Positions 7,143-15,278 of a stretch of DNA of 64,000 nt are shown here, in pieces; within the stretch, counting starts at the first letter, position 1; each line of letters opens with the position of its first letter. The DNA comes from a virus. The stretch is taken from the IMG/VR virus record IMGVR_UViG_3300025030_000071, positions 1 through 64,000 of that record. One strand, given 5' to 3'. Made by a program: the position numbers and the translations under genes. The notes under the pieces were generated by a model. That model made no database searches. It was not told the origin of the DNA and saw only the letters and a list, made by a program, of their open reading frames with translations.

Positions 7143-7976
7143 ATGGGACTTAGGAATTTTGGAGCCAAAGATAGGGCTATATTTGGTAAAGTAGCTGGTG
7201 GAGTTGGCTTCTTTGGCGGGTCAGCTATAGGCTTGCTTGGAGCTGCTGGCAAGCTAGGAATGTCTGGCATGGCTGGCTTCAATAAAGACTTAGGTAATAT
7301 CTTTACTGATTATAGAGGCTGGCGCCGGAACACATTAAAAAAATTAGGTCAAAACAGAAGAGGTGCCGATATAATCCAAGCGCGAGAGACCTATGGCCCC
7401 CGCAGATCACCAAAAGCTTATGAACATGCAGACAAATACGGCCGCCAATATAACCGTAAAACTGGTGTATATGGTGACCGTAAGTTCATGGCTAGAACGG
7501 CAGGCGAGCATCTAAACAAAGGTGCTAGAAATATTGGCAGGACTTTAACCTCTAAGGCATTCTGGGGATTAAATATTGGCATTGCTGCTGTAATGTCTGA
7601 AGGTGATCCTTTAGACCCAAATACCGGGATGGTCAAACATGTTGCCAGCTCCGCTGGCGGATGGCTTGGTTGGGAGGCAGGAGGCTCCCTAGGGGCCGCA
7701 GCAGGCCTTCTTGTAGGTGGACCCATAGGCGCAGCCATTGGATACGTTGCAGGTGCCTTCTTGGGCGCTGAGGGAGGGATGGCCTTAGCTGAAGCCCCAT
7801 GGAAGATGTCTGAGCTAGGCCACAAATACGGAAGAAATTCTAAAGTAAGAAGGTCTACTTTCATTGACTCAGAAGGTGCAATGACAATGCGCCAGAGAGG
7901 GATCCAAGCCATAGCAAGATCGCAAATGTCGGCGAAAGGTGCTATGGGCCAAGAGGCACTTATGATGCACGGATAA
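7143..7976 (+). CDS. Gly-rich membrane-type protein with glycine zipper
   Basis: 277 residues. The N-terminal 45 residues are Gly/Ala-rich and hydrophobic (GGVGFFGGSAIGLLGAAGKLG). The middle is very basic. Residues 170-218 hold a long glycine-zipper hydrophobic stretch with the GxxxG spacing of pore-forming or tightly packed membrane helices. It starts 2 bases after the previous gene. I cannot name a family. Membrane insertion during ejection is a reasonable guess, given its neighbours. Confidence 0.8.
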   Translation: MGLRNFGAKDRAIFGKVAGGVGFFGGSAIGLLGAAGKLGMSGMAGFNKDLGNIFTDYRGWRRNTLKKLGQNRRGADIIQARETYGPRRSPKAYEHADKYGRQYNRKTGVYGDRKFMARTAGEHLNKGARNIGRTLTSKAFWGLNIGIAAVMSEGDPLDPNTGMVKHVASSAGGWLGWEAGGSLGAAAGLLVGGPIGAAIGYVAGAFLGAEGGMALAEAPWKMSELGHKYGRNSKVRRSTFIDSEGAMTMRQRGIQAIARSQMSAKGAMGQEALMMHG

Positions 7977-7985
7977 ATCGATGTT

Positions 7986-8438
7986 ATGGCCGACAACACC
8001 AAATTAATAGAAGGAACCAAACAACTCATCTACAGAATATTTACTAGTATAAATCCAGCAATTTATCTAGATATGCGTTGTAAAGATGCTTCAATGGCTT
8101 TAGGTGTTATAACTGGTTTAAGAAAGTGTAGAAATTTTAGATTCTATACTAATAAACATATTGCAAAGCTAAATGAACATCAGTATCAGGACTTAGTTGA
8201 AACTACTGATCTTTTATTAGCTTTTAGAGTTCCAGCTAACGAGGAGAAGCAAAGCTATTTTCCTCTAGACGTTAAAAACAGTGGCGGTTATATAGTAGCT
8301 ATTACTGATAATGAGAAAGATGATAAATATTTCGGTAACTTTGACTTATATTTTGTTGGCGATATGCCAGGGATGTTTCCAAGTGTAATCCAGATACTTG
8401 AAAAAGGTAACGAATATGCTAAAGGCAATAAAAACTAA
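7986..8438 (+). CDS. Hypothetical protein
   Basis: 150 residues, mixed alpha/beta, no membrane span, no recognised motif. The sequence includes a RCKDASMALGVITGL helix and a PLDVKNSGGYIVAIT strand region. The next gene starts inside its 3' end. Its function is unknown. Confidence 0.8.
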   Translation: MADNTKLIEGTKQLIYRIFTSINPAIYLDMRCKDASMALGVITGLRKCRNFRFYTNKHIAKLNEHQYQDLVETTDLLLAFRVPANEEKQSYFPLDVKNSGGYIVAITDNEKDDKYFGNFDLYFVGDMPGMFPSVIQILEKGNEYAKGNKN

Positions 8439-8928
8439 ATTCCTATGTACTAGATTAAGTTTTTGGCTAGTGTTTCTATATGTTAAGCTCTTACAAAAAG
8501 CTCGAAAATTAGTTCACTGGCGCCCAAATAACGATATTCATATACCTTCTTATTCTAGCTTAAGAGATTACACCCCAAATACTTTAAAACCCTCAGTAGA
8601 TAAAAACACTCTGAGAGGTGCTAGCTTCATTACCGATCTTTTTGCTGCTACTTTTAATGTATTTAATCCTAACATCTTGCATTTACGTTGGTTAGACAAA
8701 TACAACAACGTTCAAAAGGCATCAGTAGCTATTTATACTTATCTGAATGGAACTGGCCCTAAATTCGGCTGTTTCATGCATGGTATGCATTTTCGTAGCC
8801 AAGCTACAATGTCAAAGTTATTAGGTATTGTTATGCGTTCATATGACGGCTATAAGCTTTTATCTTATGGTTTAAGCAATTCAGATGGAAAATTACTAGA
8901 TGTTGTCATTTGCGGAAAGGATAGCTAA
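8416..8928 (+). CDS. Hypothetical protein with N-terminal membrane segment
   Basis: 170 residues from ATG 8416, chosen over the in-frame TTG at 8398 because AAAGGT (8403-8408) lies at the right distance. Residues 9-26 are hydrophobic after a basic N-terminus (a signal-anchor shape). The rest is soluble alpha/beta with no known motif. It overlaps the preceding gene by 23 bases and the next by 29. Confidence 0.75.
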   Translation: MLKAIKTKFLCTRLSFWLVFLYVKLLQKARKLVHWRPNNDIHIPSYSSLRDYTPNTLKPSVDKNTLRGASFITDLFAATFNVFNPNILHLRWLDKYNNVQKASVAIYTYLNGTGPKFGCFMHGMHFRSQATMSKLLGIVMRSYDGYKLLSYGLSNSDGKLLDVVICGKDS

Positions 8929-9292
8929 GGTAAACACCAAAGCTTCTATCAAGTTCCAAAAGAGGAAGAAGAAAACAACCCCTCCGCCCAAAACAACCAA
9001 AAAATCAACCTCTTATGAAGAAGCCAAGAATCTATACAATACTCCAGAATATAAAAACTGGAGAATGTTTATATTAAAGAGAGACAGCTTCTCTTGTCAG
9101 TTATGCGGTCAAGAAGGCGGAGCTTTAGAAGCTCATCATATTCTAAGAAAATTTGACAGACCAGACCTAACTTTAGATACTAAGAATGGCATTACGCTAT
9201 GTAAGTATTGTCATCGGGTGATTGTTACAGGAAAAGAAAAATTCTTTGTATACATATTTACTCGACTACTAGAACTCAGGGAGATGAAATAA
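8900..9292 (+). CDS. HNH endonuclease
   Basis: 130 residues. A Lys/Pro-rich N-terminus (residues 15-38) precedes an HNH fold: WRMFILKRDSFSCQLCG with a first CxxC, EAHHILRK with the catalytic His pair, then a long loop, NGITLCKYCHR with a second CxxC and the final His. This is the phage HNH pattern with a structural zinc held by two CxxC knuckles. The gene lies one gene upstream of the large terminase. HNH proteins next to terminases are known to assist DNA packaging in several phages, so a packaging role is more likely than a homing role. It is free-standing. Confidence 0.85.
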   Translation: MLSFAERIAKVNTKASIKFQKRKKKTTPPPKTTKKSTSYEEAKNLYNTPEYKNWRMFILKRDSFSCQLCGQEGGALEAHHILRKFDRPDLTLDTKNGITLCKYCHRVIVTGKEKFFVYIFTRLLELREMK

Positions 9293-9293
9293 G

Positions 9294-10151
9294 ATGCCAT
9301 ATACATCAGTTCAAAGCAACCAAGGATACAACGTGGAACCTGGAGTAGATTGGGCTAAGATGGGCCTTTATGCTGCTGGGGCAGTTGTTGGTTATGGGGC
9401 TCTAAGAGGCGCTGGTAAAGCCTTAGGTAGAGGCTGGGCTTCTGGGGCTGGTCAAGCCAGACGAGTTGGGGGGAGGGTTGCCGGAGCAGGAAGATATTTG
9501 GGGAGAAAGGCATCTGAAGGTAGGGCTAATTTTATGGCTGGGTTTAGGGGACCTTCTGCGCAAAGTGCCATACGAGGCACCCTTGAAATTGCTGGCCCTG
9601 GAAATAGAGCTGGCATTGGGGCAGGCGCTCGTAGGGCGCGGATTCAGGAATTACGTCCGAGAGTTGAAGCAAGGGCGGCAAGAGCGGCAAGAGCGGGCGA
9701 GGCTGTAAGAACAAATAGGAATAGAATATCTAATTTACGTTCAATGAGAGACATAAAAAATGCTATGGCAGAAACCAATTTCTTTGCAGGGCCAGAGATG
9801 GCACAGCCACGAACAGTAAATAGAGCGGATCCATTAATAGGCAGACTTTCATCTGGTGGGGCTAGGTCAAGACTGGAAAGAGGAGATAGAGTAAGGGGGA
9901 TAGTCCAAAGACTTCAGGGGGCTGCTAAATCAATTGATAGGAATGACCCACTAATAGGTAGATTATCGCTTGGTGGTTCTGCAAGGATGCCCGCTATGGA
10001 CTCTGCTCATGATATAAGTGAATTGGTAGATCTTAATCGTCGCACTATCTCTTCTAGGATACGAAATCTGCCATCTAGACAACAAATTTTAAATCGACAA
10101 GCAAGAAGAAGTCCTAGCAATATGGCTTCAGTTAACAGAAATTGGTTTTAA
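9294..10151 (+). CDS. Gly/Ala/Arg-rich basic protein with internal repeat
   Basis: 285 residues, very basic. A short hydrophobic span (residues 24-40, MGLYAAGAVVGYGALRG) is followed by RARAA-type low-complexity helices. DPLIGRLS(S/L)GG occurs twice in the second half, about 40 residues apart. Composition matches the proteins at 6742 and 7143. It sits between the HNH nuclease and the terminase. The function is unknown. DNA binding or an internal virion role is inferred from charge alone. Confidence 0.8.
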   Translation: MPYTSVQSNQGYNVEPGVDWAKMGLYAAGAVVGYGALRGAGKALGRGWASGAGQARRVGGRVAGAGRYLGRKASEGRANFMAGFRGPSAQSAIRGTLEIAGPGNRAGIGAGARRARIQELRPRVEARAARAARAGEAVRTNRNRISNLRSMRDIKNAMAETNFFAGPEMAQPRTVNRADPLIGRLSSGGARSRLERGDRVRGIVQRLQGAAKSIDRNDPLIGRLSLGGSARMPAMDSAHDISELVDLNRRTISSRIRNLPSRQQILNRQARRSPSNMASVNRNWF

Positions 10152-10157
10152 ATTTTA

Positions 10158-12539
10158 ATGCTAATTCCCTATGATCAACTTCATCCTGGATGCAAGTTGT
10201 GCTTAAAACAAAATGTAGCTAAGCATGACATTATTGATCCAGAAACAAAGAGAGTCCTTTATAAGAAAGGCTCTTTTCCTATCAAATGCGATGGCATACC
10301 CGCCGATCCAGAATCTAATCTAGTTCAGATTACAGACCCAAGTATTGTAAGAGCGATGGGTGGAGAAGGTGCCATCAGAGAAATGGCCCGCATTCAAGAC
10401 CCAATCTTATGGGCTCAAGACAACATCACTATTGTCAATCAAGAAACAGGAGACAGAGGCCCCTGGCTCCCTCAAGGCGCCACAAGAGACAACATAGAAA
10501 GATATCACCTAGATTCTACTTCAGCTTACTACCAAGAGTTAATGGTTAGGTGTACAGCTAGAAGAAGTGTTTATCGTATTGGCAGGCGTTGTATCCCACT
10601 TACTGAACCAATTGTAATGTCAGATGGTTCGATTAAGGCTATTGGCGATATTGAAGTTGGTGATTTAGTTCTTTCTTACAACTTTATAACTAAGAAAATA
10701 GAAATAAAACAAGTACTTGAAGTATTTGAGAATGGTAAACAAAAAATCTTCCAAGTAAATGTTGAAGGCAGGAGAAGAGTAACTTGTACTTCTAACCACC
10801 CAATTTACACTGTTGAACGTGGATGGCTAACAATCGATGATGGTTTAGAAGTTGGCTTTCATGTTCTAACCCTTACTGGGAACAAGAAAGATGTCGAACA
10901 AACCCTAATCACCTCAATAAAAGAAGATGGTGAAGAAGACACTCGTGATATCTCAATTGAAGATAACTACAACTTCTTTGTAGACAAGATTTTAGTCCAT
11001 AACAGTGGCAAGTCACATAGCTTAGCAACAAAAGCTCTTCATAAAATGTGTACTAATGAAAGTTATAAAGTAATTGTTATTGCCCCAGGCCTTTCCCATA
11101 TTGACAATATTTTTGACATCATCAATGAGTACGTTGAAGGCTCTCCCAGTCTTAAAAGTTCAAAGAGACGTTTTGTTAGGACTCCTTACAGGGCTCTTGA
11201 ACTGCAAAATGGTTCAAGGATAAGAGGCTTTGTTTCTGGCGGAGAGACAGTTCGGGGTCAAGGCTCCGACATGATTATCATTGACGAAGCTGCTTACGTA
11301 GGCAGAACCGATCTTGAAGCCATCTTGTTCATCTTAACCGAACATAAAAATACCATTCTTCTTGCATCTTCGACTCCCACAGGCGCCCGCGAACAGTTCT
11401 ACAAATGGGACATGGACGAAACATTCAAGTCCTTCCATTATCCATCCATGTGCCGTCCAATCTGGGACGTTGACATGGAAACAGAAATGAGAAAGGAAAA
11501 CCCTGGTATTAAATACCGCCATGAAGCCCTAGCTGAACATGGTGAAATGGGTCAAGGTGTTTTCCAACACGAATTTATTGATAGAGCTCTAAACGCAGGG
11601 GATTACGAATACAAAAATAGTAGGTATGACCCTTCATGGATATACACGATAGGCGTTGATTGGAACCCAGTTCATGGAACTGAGATTGTTGTTGTTGGCG
11701 CCGATTCCCAACTAAACCCTCCTAAATACACTGTTGTTGACATGGGGCAAGTCTTCCGAGAAGGCCACACCCAAATGCAGGCCATGAGAGAGATCATTGA
11801 CCTTACCAGGAAGTGGAAGCCTGCTGCTATTTATGTGGATAGAGGAGCTGGAAGCGTCCAGGTAGAATTTTTAGAAGAAATAGGTTCGATGAAAGGGCAA
11901 GACGAAGAGCTGAAAAGTCTTGCTAGCATCATAACCCCAATCGACTTTGGTAGCAAGATCACCATCTCTCACCCGCTTACCGGTGAACAGCGAATAGACT
12001 TTGCTAAACCTTTAGTAGTTGAAAATGCAGTTCGAATGTTGGAAGGCGATTTGATCCAACTTTCAAGATATGACTCGATACTTGAACAACAACTTCGTGG
12101 TTTTATCATTGCGAAAATAGGTTCTGGCGGAAGGCCCGTCTATACAACCATCAGTGAGGATGTTGAGGACCATAGGCTAGATGCTTTCATGCTGGCCTTA
12201 TTTGCATTCATGAAGGAATTTTCAAGACTTGGAAAGCCAGTTTTCAATTCAGATGTTCAGATAGTTGAAACCTTACGGAGTCTAGCAACTGACCTCAACA
12301 TTTCCGAAATGCCAAGTCCTTACCAAAAGCATCGGCCTACAAGCCGTACAATAGATAAGCAAAAAGGTCTTGACAAGATGGTAGAATCAGATCGAGAATT
12401 TGGCTTGCTTGCTCCCAGCGAGATTAAGACTGGACAATACAGCCCTTCTTACCGTCCATTCAGCGACCAAAGACAAAAAAATACATCACTTTCGCCAGGC
12501 TCAAACAGAAGCGCGATTAGACGTTCTAACATCAGGTAG
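10158..12539 (+). CDS. terL: Terminase large subunit, interrupted by a mini-intein
   Basis: 793 residues as encoded, about 655 after intein removal. The ATPase packaging motor: the Walker A is rebuilt by splicing (GRR then SGKS), and Walker B IIIDEA has Asp376 and Glu377. The C-terminal RNase H-like nuclease has Asp501 (GVDWN), Asp561 (VDRGAG) and Asp675 (LDAFM). The intein occupies residues 145-282, so the unspliced protein cannot hold ATP normally. The N-terminus has a CKLC pair of unknown role. A tail of about 100 Pro/Ser/Arg-rich residues follows the nuclease. It lies just after the HNH gene and before the head genes, as usual for packaging modules. Confidence 0.95.
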   Translation: MLIPYDQLHPGCKLCLKQNVAKHDIIDPETKRVLYKKGSFPIKCDGIPADPESNLVQITDPSIVRAMGGEGAIREMARIQDPILWAQDNITIVNQETGDRGPWLPQGATRDNIERYHLDSTSAYYQELMVRCTARRSVYRIGRRCIPLTEPIVMSDGSIKAIGDIEVGDLVLSYNFITKKIEIKQVLEVFENGKQKIFQVNVEGRRRVTCTSNHPIYTVERGWLTIDDGLEVGFHVLTLTGNKKDVEQTLITSIKEDGEEDTRDISIEDNYNFFVDKILVHNSGKSHSLATKALHKMCTNESYKVIVIAPGLSHIDNIFDIINEYVEGSPSLKSSKRRFVRTPYRALELQNGSRIRGFVSGGETVRGQGSDMIIIDEAAYVGRTDLEAILFILTEHKNTILLASSTPTGAREQFYKWDMDETFKSFHYPSMCRPIWDVDMETEMRKENPGIKYRHEALAEHGEMGQGVFQHEFIDRALNAGDYEYKNSRYDPSWIYTIGVDWNPVHGTEIVVVGADSQLNPPKYTVVDMGQVFREGHTQMQAMREIIDLTRKWKPAAIYVDRGAGSVQVEFLEEIGSMKGQDEELKSLASIITPIDFGSKITISHPLTGEQRIDFAKPLVVENAVRMLEGDLIQLSRYDSILEQQLRGFIIAKIGSGGRPVYTTISEDVEDHRLDAFMLALFAFMKEFSRLGKPVFNSDVQIVETLRSLATDLNISEMPSPYQKHRPTSRTIDKQKGLDKMVESDREFGLLAPSEIKTGQYSPSYRPFSDQRQKNTSLSPGSNRSAIRRSNIR
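10590..11003 (+). other. Mini-intein inside the terminase P-loop
   Basis: 138 residues, Cys145 to Asn282. Block A starts CIPLTEPIVMSDGSIK. Block B is the TSNHP segment, with its His. Blocks F and G run through NYNFFVDKILVHN. The C-terminal His-Asn is followed by extein Ser283. There is no room for a LAGLIDADG or HNH endonuclease, so this is a splicing-only element that cannot home by itself. It cuts the Walker A motif between Arg144 and Ser283. Confidence 0.93.
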
Positions 12540-12544
12540 GTAAT

Positions 12545-13024
12545 ATGGCATTAAAAATCTTTAAACTTAATGGATCAGATATGACCTTTGAAGAAATTTC
12601 ACAAGGAGATTTTGTTTTACCAGTTTCATTGAGGACTTCTCCCGGCGGGACTGCTGCGACAACTAAACTCTATTTAAAGAATTCTATAGAAGATGATGAT
12701 AAATACTACACTGATATTGTGCTTAAGCCTATTGCTACTAACGGTTCTGATGTTGTTGATGGAACCATTTCTATAAAGCTTATTTCAGGCGACGCACAGC
12801 CTTCTGAAACAAGATGGGATGCAGCCCCTATCAACTCGGCAGCTTCTATCGAATCTCCAGTCGTGGGCCAAATCGATACTAAGTTCCCTGAAATTGGTTC
12901 TGCTGCTGGTTCAGACCTAAACTACTATCCATTCTGGCTTAGAGTATCGGCGACCAAGGGAACCCCAATTGGCTCTCTACAGTTCTATCTAAAGTTGGAT
13001 TATACGGAGAATTTAGTTGCCTAG
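12545..13024 (+). CDS. Beta-rich structural protein
   Basis: 159 residues, predicted mostly beta strands, no Cys. The last third (PFWLRVSATKGTPIG, then SLQFYLKLDY) resembles the end of the protein at 30755, suggesting a shared Ig-like or decoration fold. It follows the terminase by 5 bases. Its role is unknown; a minor capsid component is plausible. Confidence 0.8.
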   Translation: MALKIFKLNGSDMTFEEISQGDFVLPVSLRTSPGGTAATTKLYLKNSIEDDDKYYTDIVLKPIATNGSDVVDGTISIKLISGDAQPSETRWDAAPINSAASIESPVVGQIDTKFPEIGSAAGSDLNYYPFWLRVSATKGTPIGSLQFYLKLDYTENLVA

Positions 13025-13457
13025 TACAACCTTTGGAGTAGAAGTAGATATTCGTAGCCGCTCTCGGGTCAAAGGTTTTGATAATCACGAGAAAGAAGTC
13101 TTATTTGAAAAGCCCACTTCTGCCAACACAAAAGAAAAGAAAGCAGGCTTCGTAGCAACTACTAGTTTTAAAGAGCAAATTGAGAACATATTTGAACCAT
13201 TAGAACTTGGTGAAATAGCTGAAGGCTATGGCGAAGTTATTGATGCCGCCAGAAAACACTTAGATACCATCAAGGGCCGTTCAAAGAATTTAATTCTAGT
13301 TTATGACCCCAATGTAGAAAGAGAGTTAGCTGAAGCTACTAACCGGGTATTTCAAGGCGCCAACACACAGATTACTTACGATATGTACTTAAAAGCCCTA
13401 GAACTAGATAAAGATGTTTCTATTGAATTAGCGGAGTCAGCCAGTGGCATTGTCTAG
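13017..13457 (+). CDS. Hypothetical head-region protein, TTG start
   Basis: 146 residues. It has no early ATG. TTG 13017 is supported by GGAGA (13006-13010) six bases upstream, and it overlaps the preceding stop. The sequence is alpha/beta and acidic in the C-terminal half, with helices such as IDAARKHLDTIKGRS. No known family is recognised. Confidence 0.75.
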   Translation: MPSTTFGVEVDIRSRSRVKGFDNHEKEVLFEKPTSANTKEKKAGFVATTSFKEQIENIFEPLELGEIAEGYGEVIDAARKHLDTIKGRSKNLILVYDPNVERELAEATNRVFQGANTQITYDMYLKALELDKDVSIELAESASGIV

Positions 13458-13872
13458 TAATGTAAGTGAACTTTTAAATAGAAGTCCTGCTTCTGTTGCT
13501 GAAGAGCAGCTTTTCCAGCTATATAATCGCATCTATCCTTTGATGATGATTGACTTCATACATAAAGCAGATATCATAGCTGCATTCCAACAGGTTGCAG
13601 CTACCTTGCAGGCTATTTTATCTGCCATTACTGGTCATACCCATTTGCTGATTGCGGTTACCCCTGCTTCTCCAACTTCTCCTGGGATCGTTCCTGCACC
13701 CCCCATTATCCCCCCAACTATCGTCCCAAGTGGAGCGGTAGGTATGAGTCTGGTGATCCCTGGCGGTACACCCCAACCAACGGGTGAAGGGGTTGCCCTT
13801 TTGCCCTCCAGACAACCAATTGACGGAAAACCAATAGCCATCCCACCATTAAATCCAGTTGACATACTATGA
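13444..13872 (+). CDS. Hypothetical protein with Pro-rich tail, GTG start
   Basis: 142 residues. GTG 13444 follows CGGAG (13432-13436) at good spacing and lies in the end of the previous gene. Residues 1-65 are helical. Residues 70-142 are rich in Pro, Ile and Val with PAPPIIPPTIVP-type stretches and are likely extended. Its stop overlaps the next ATG (ATGA). The function is unknown; its position among head genes suggests a minor structural protein. Confidence 0.75.
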   Translation: MALSSNVSELLNRSPASVAEEQLFQLYNRIYPLMMIDFIHKADIIAAFQQVAATLQAILSAITGHTHLLIAVTPASPTSPGIVPAPPIIPPTIVPSGAVGMSLVIPGGTPQPTGEGVALLPSRQPIDGKPIAIPPLNPVDIL

Positions 13873-15278
13873 ATGAGGTCGTTGCCCTATCCCTAAAGAG
13901 AGACCTTCAGGCAGTCATAGAAGCTTATGAAGGGTTCCTTTATGGCGAGATTGAAACTGGCTCCAAGGCTCCTGTGGCCGCCTCGGAGGCTCTTGTAAGC
14001 CGAGACCTAATGAGAACCATTAGCGTAAGTGAAACTTCCCGCAAAAGAGCCCTCAGGGCTTCTGGCGCCCAGTCTCGGGTTATGTCTCCCAAAGATCAGG
14101 GCTCGATTGGCAGTAGAGAGAATTCGTTAACTGAAGAAGCAGGCAGAATAGGTTCGGTTCTTTCACCAGCAGTCTCCGACCCAAAAGACAACAATACTGA
14201 TAGGATCTTTAAAGATCTAGAAGATTGTATCCCTTGTAAGGGGATTTGGGATTGGCCTGATATTGACTGGGAAAGGCTCAAAAAACTACTCACTTTTGAC
14301 CTGATGGCTAGATTCCAATGGTTAACTAACATAGATGATTTCTTCAAAGGAAATCCTATGCTTGACCAGCTATGCAACCTATTAAGATCATTCAGGAATC
14401 TCTGTCCTCAAGACCTCATGGTCCTTATCGCCATAATCACCGCTTTTATTACCAAGACTATAGATTCCATTAAGTTCAATCTAGGATCTGCCTTTAAAGA
14501 CATCTTAGGTTCTTTATTAAGGCCCTACATCAGTGGTTTAGAGGACTTCTTAAACTTCTATATTCAGTATTTAGTTGATCAAGTAGAATGCGTCCTTAAT
14601 GCAATTCAGACTTCTGCTGAATCAATTCGAGATTTAAACATCTCAAACTCGTTAGGACCAGACTCTATCCACTTCAGAAAGGAACTAACCGGCGAAAAGA
14701 CAGACAACTTCATGCAAAATACTGTAGACCTTACCAAAGGAACTAGAGAATTCTTGCGTCAAGGCACTAAAGATATGGTCCATGACCTCACTGACGATAT
14801 CCCAACATATCTAAAAGCAATGGTTCAGGATGTTCTTGATTGGACTCAGTTACAGGTTTCTCTACTAGAAGATGCAGTAATAGACATTCTTGGCGGCGAG
14901 TGGCTCTTTACTAATCAAAACATCAGCTGGTATGACCAATTAAGGAATGCAGCTACCCTTCGCAACATAATACAGGTCATTGTTAGTCTTGGGAATCTAG
15001 ATGAACTTTGTTCTGAAGACAATATCAGAAAAGTTGTTAATGATATTAATACTACCGTAGAAGGTGATAGAGTAAGTATTTTAGAAGATGGAAGAGCCAA
15101 TAGGGTTCCAATTTCTTCAGGTGGCCAAGTAGCACCGCGCCAAACAAACACTTCCTCTTTGTCCAGTTCTAACCAAACAAATGTAAGAACTACTCCCTTC
15201 TCACTTAACGATTGTTTAAGTAAAGTAAATCCTTCAGAAGAAGACCTTATTAGACGTTATGTAGAGGAGTTAAGCTAA
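13869..15278 (+). CDS. Hypothetical protein upstream of the portal
   Basis: 469 residues. Residues 1-115 are charged and low in structure. A CIPCKG pair follows. Residues 150-260 carry several hydrophobic amphipathic helices (LMVLIAIITAFITK, then a DILGSLLRPYI region). The C-terminus is Ser/Thr/Asn-rich and likely flexible. It is coupled to the previous gene by ATGA and to the portal by TAA-ATG. It is likely a head or portal-vertex component from position only. Confidence 0.8.
   Translation: MNEVVALSLKRDLQAVIEAYEGFLYGEIETGSKAPVAASEALVSRDLMRTISVSETSRKRALRASGAQSRVMSPKDQGSIGSRENSLTEEAGRIGSVLSPAVSDPKDNNTDRIFKDLEDCIPCKGIWDWPDIDWERLKKLLTFDLMARFQWLTNIDDFFKGNPMLDQLCNLLRSFRNLCPQDLMVLIAIITAFITKTIDSIKFNLGSAFKDILGSLLRPYISGLEDFLNFYIQYLVDQVECVLNAIQTSAESIRDLNISNSLGPDSIHFRKELTGEKTDNFMQNTVDLTKGTREFLRQGTKDMVHDLTDDIPTYLKAMVQDVLDWTQLQVSLLEDAVIDILGGEWLFTNQNISWYDQLRNAATLRNIIQVIVSLGNLDELCSEDNIRKVVNDINTTVEGDRVSILEDGRANRVPISSGGQVAPRQTNTSSLSSSNQTNVRTTPFSLNDCLSKVNPSEEDLIRRYVEELS

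Noticed and set aside
7418-8029. Long minus-strand ORF (203 codons)
   Set aside because: It lies opposite a Gly/Ala-rich gene whose codon bias opens the reverse frame. No ribosome site, and every supported gene is on the plus strand.
9466-9708. Alternative plus-strand ORF (80 codons) inside the gene at 9294
   Set aside because: It is a shadow of the Gly/Arg-rich gene in another frame. No ribosome site.
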